Assembly: GCF_000614025.1 (NCBI RefSeq)
Contig: NZ_BAKF01000025.1
Span: 1 to 35,526, forward strand
DNA: 35,526 nt
Reading direction: 5' to 3'
Source: Prevotella aurantiaca JCM 15754
GTDB lineage: Bacteria > Bacteroidota > Bacteroidia > Bacteroidales > Bacteroidaceae
Shown here: positions 35,009 through 35,526 of the stretch, in pieces
Layout: each line of letters opens with the position of its first letter
How positions within the stretch are numbered: position 1 is the first letter of the stretch
Program-made: the position numbers and the translations under genes
Notes under the pieces: generated by a model
The model's database searches: none
What the model was told of the DNA's origin: nothing
Seen by the model: only the letters and a program-made list of their open reading frames with translations

Positions 35009-35042
35009 AAAATAGTCTCAAAGTTTACTTTGAGACTATTTT
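35009..35042 (-). terminator. Terminator of the tRNA-Lys pair
   Basis: A 15-bp perfect stem: AAAATAGTCTCAAAG (35009-35023) with 35028-35042 around a 4-nt loop. On the minus strand it begins 12 nt past the second tRNA and is followed by TTTATTTTG. Confidence 0.85.
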
Positions 35043-35053
35043 CAATCAATATG

Positions 35054-35126
35054 TACACCCTTAGGGACTCGAACCCTAGACCCACTGATTAAGAGTCAGT
35101 TGCTCTACCAACTGAGCTAAGGGTGC
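35054..35126 (-). tRNA. tRNA-Lys (CTT), second copy in transcript order
   Basis: A 73-nt cloverleaf on the minus strand: acceptor GCACCCT/AGGGTGT with a G-U pair at 1-72, D-arm GCTC/GAGC, anticodon stem ACTGA/TCAGT with loop CTCTTAA (anticodon CTT, reads AAG), T-arm TAGGG-TTCGAGT-CCCTA, discriminator A. CCA is not encoded. Identical to the copy at 35154-35226. Confidence 0.95.
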
Positions 35127-35153
35127 ATAGAAACGAAATTTGCACAATTTATG

Positions 35154-35226
35154 TACACCCTTAGGGACTCGAACCCTAGACCCACTGATTAAGAGTCAGT
35201 TGCTCTACCAACTGAGCTAAGGGTGC
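35154..35226 (-). tRNA. tRNA-Lys (CTT), first copy in transcript order
   Basis: Same 73-nt sequence as 35054-35126, offset by exactly 100 nt, with a 27-nt spacer. Anticodon CTT, G-U at pair 1-72, no encoded CCA. Both copies probably come from one precursor started at the promoter at 35247-35278. Confidence 0.95.
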
Positions 35227-35246
35227 ATATTTCGTTTTTGCGACTG

Positions 35247-35278
35247 CAAAGGTAGCAATTTTCCATTAACCAACCAAA
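35247..35278 (-). promoter_or_regulatory. Promoter of the tRNA-Lys pair
   Basis: Minus strand: -33 TTTG (35278-35275), 20 nt, -7 TACCTTTG (35254-35247), 20 nt before the first tRNA. Confidence 0.8.
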
Positions 35279-35526
35279 CAAAACAATCTTTTTTTTTGGA
35301 AATAAATTTAATTGCTTATCTTTACTGCTAAACCTTTTGAAGTGTCATTATACAAGGATATTTGATTAAAAAAACAACATCATTTAGTTGGAGGATTAAG
35401 CTTAACATATAAATAATAAGCAACGAGAAAAGGAACTCAAAATTTCAGTAAAATATTTCTTATGCTGTGTAAGATATCCTGCACTTTTACTGCAACACTA
35501 AAGCAATCTTACTGCATAGCTTTTTC
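35279..35526. other. Right edge, no gene seen
   Basis: AT-rich sequence with no supported frame. The last 80 nt contain repeated ACTGCA words (TTTACTGCAACAC and CTTACTGCATAGC) that echo the arms of the hairpin at 11892-11936 and may be the edge of a repeat or regulatory element cut by the window. Confidence 0.4.

Noticed and set aside
35054..35226. CRISPR-like direct repeat
   Set aside because: The two 73-nt repeats fold as complete tRNA-Lys genes and there are only two units.

Overview
The window looks like chromosomal DNA of a Bacteroidetes, most likely Prevotella or a close relative. The pointers are: AT-rich intergenic DNA; at least six promoters of the Bacteroidetes type (TTG or TTTG, exactly 20 nt, TAnnTTTG); few strong Shine-Dalgarno sites; a PPi-dependent phosphofructokinase; a malic enzyme fused to a phosphotransacetylase-like domain; a TonB receptor and other outer-membrane beta-barrels; and tRNA genes without an encoded CCA. 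I see no transposase, integrase, phage gene, CRISPR array, rRNA or plasmid function. I found no clear new multi-gene system; the interest lies in domain architectures, operator-like palindromes, long perfect hairpins and a run of one-base frameshifts.

Layout. 1-617: no supported gene, ends in a terminator. 618-3104 (-): TonB-dependent receptor with its own promoter. 3440-6517 (-): rlhA-type U32 gene (split by a frameshift), then a membrane protein with SH3-like and zinc-ribbon parts. 6837-9520 (-): secreted Tyr/Trp/Gly-rich protein, then an OmpP1/FadL-type barrel. 9753-11794 (+): GH29 alpha-L-fucosidase and cutC. 12116-14578 (-): lipoprotein with one intact and one apparently dead transglutaminase domain and a thioredoxin-like tail. 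14910-15782 (+): prmA, overlapping tail to tail with a GH25 muramidase (15709-16581, -) that follows pfp (16611-18269, -). 18469-22293 (+): small unknown protein, PlsC-like acyltransferase, large amidase with inserted and C-terminal domains (frameshifted), small unknown protein. 22568-25205 (+): YgiQ radical-SAM protein (two frameshifts) and a Gph-type phosphatase. 25328-25945 (-) and 26082-28370 (+): divergent TetR regulator and maeB with a palindrome between them. 28797-29498 (-): HAD hydrolase. 29618-34843 (+): oxyR (frameshift near its 3' end), eno, ahpC, ahpF. 35054-35226 (-): two identical tRNA-Lys(CTT) genes.

How the genes fit together. oxyR, ahpC and ahpF form a peroxide-defence block interrupted by eno; an inverted repeat resembling an OxyR site abuts the ahpC promoter, and a long imperfect hairpin separates ahpC from ahpF. 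pfp, eno and maeB are central carbon metabolism. The GH25 enzyme, the amidase, and possibly the transglutaminase lipoprotein act on or near the cell wall. The fucosidase and the barrels fit host-glycan and nutrient capture.

Caution for users: rlhA, the amidase, ygiQ (twice) and oxyR are each broken by what looks like one missing base in a short run of identical bases. Five such lesions in otherwise conserved genes point to base-calling or assembly deletions rather than real pseudogenes, though sequence alone cannot prove this.
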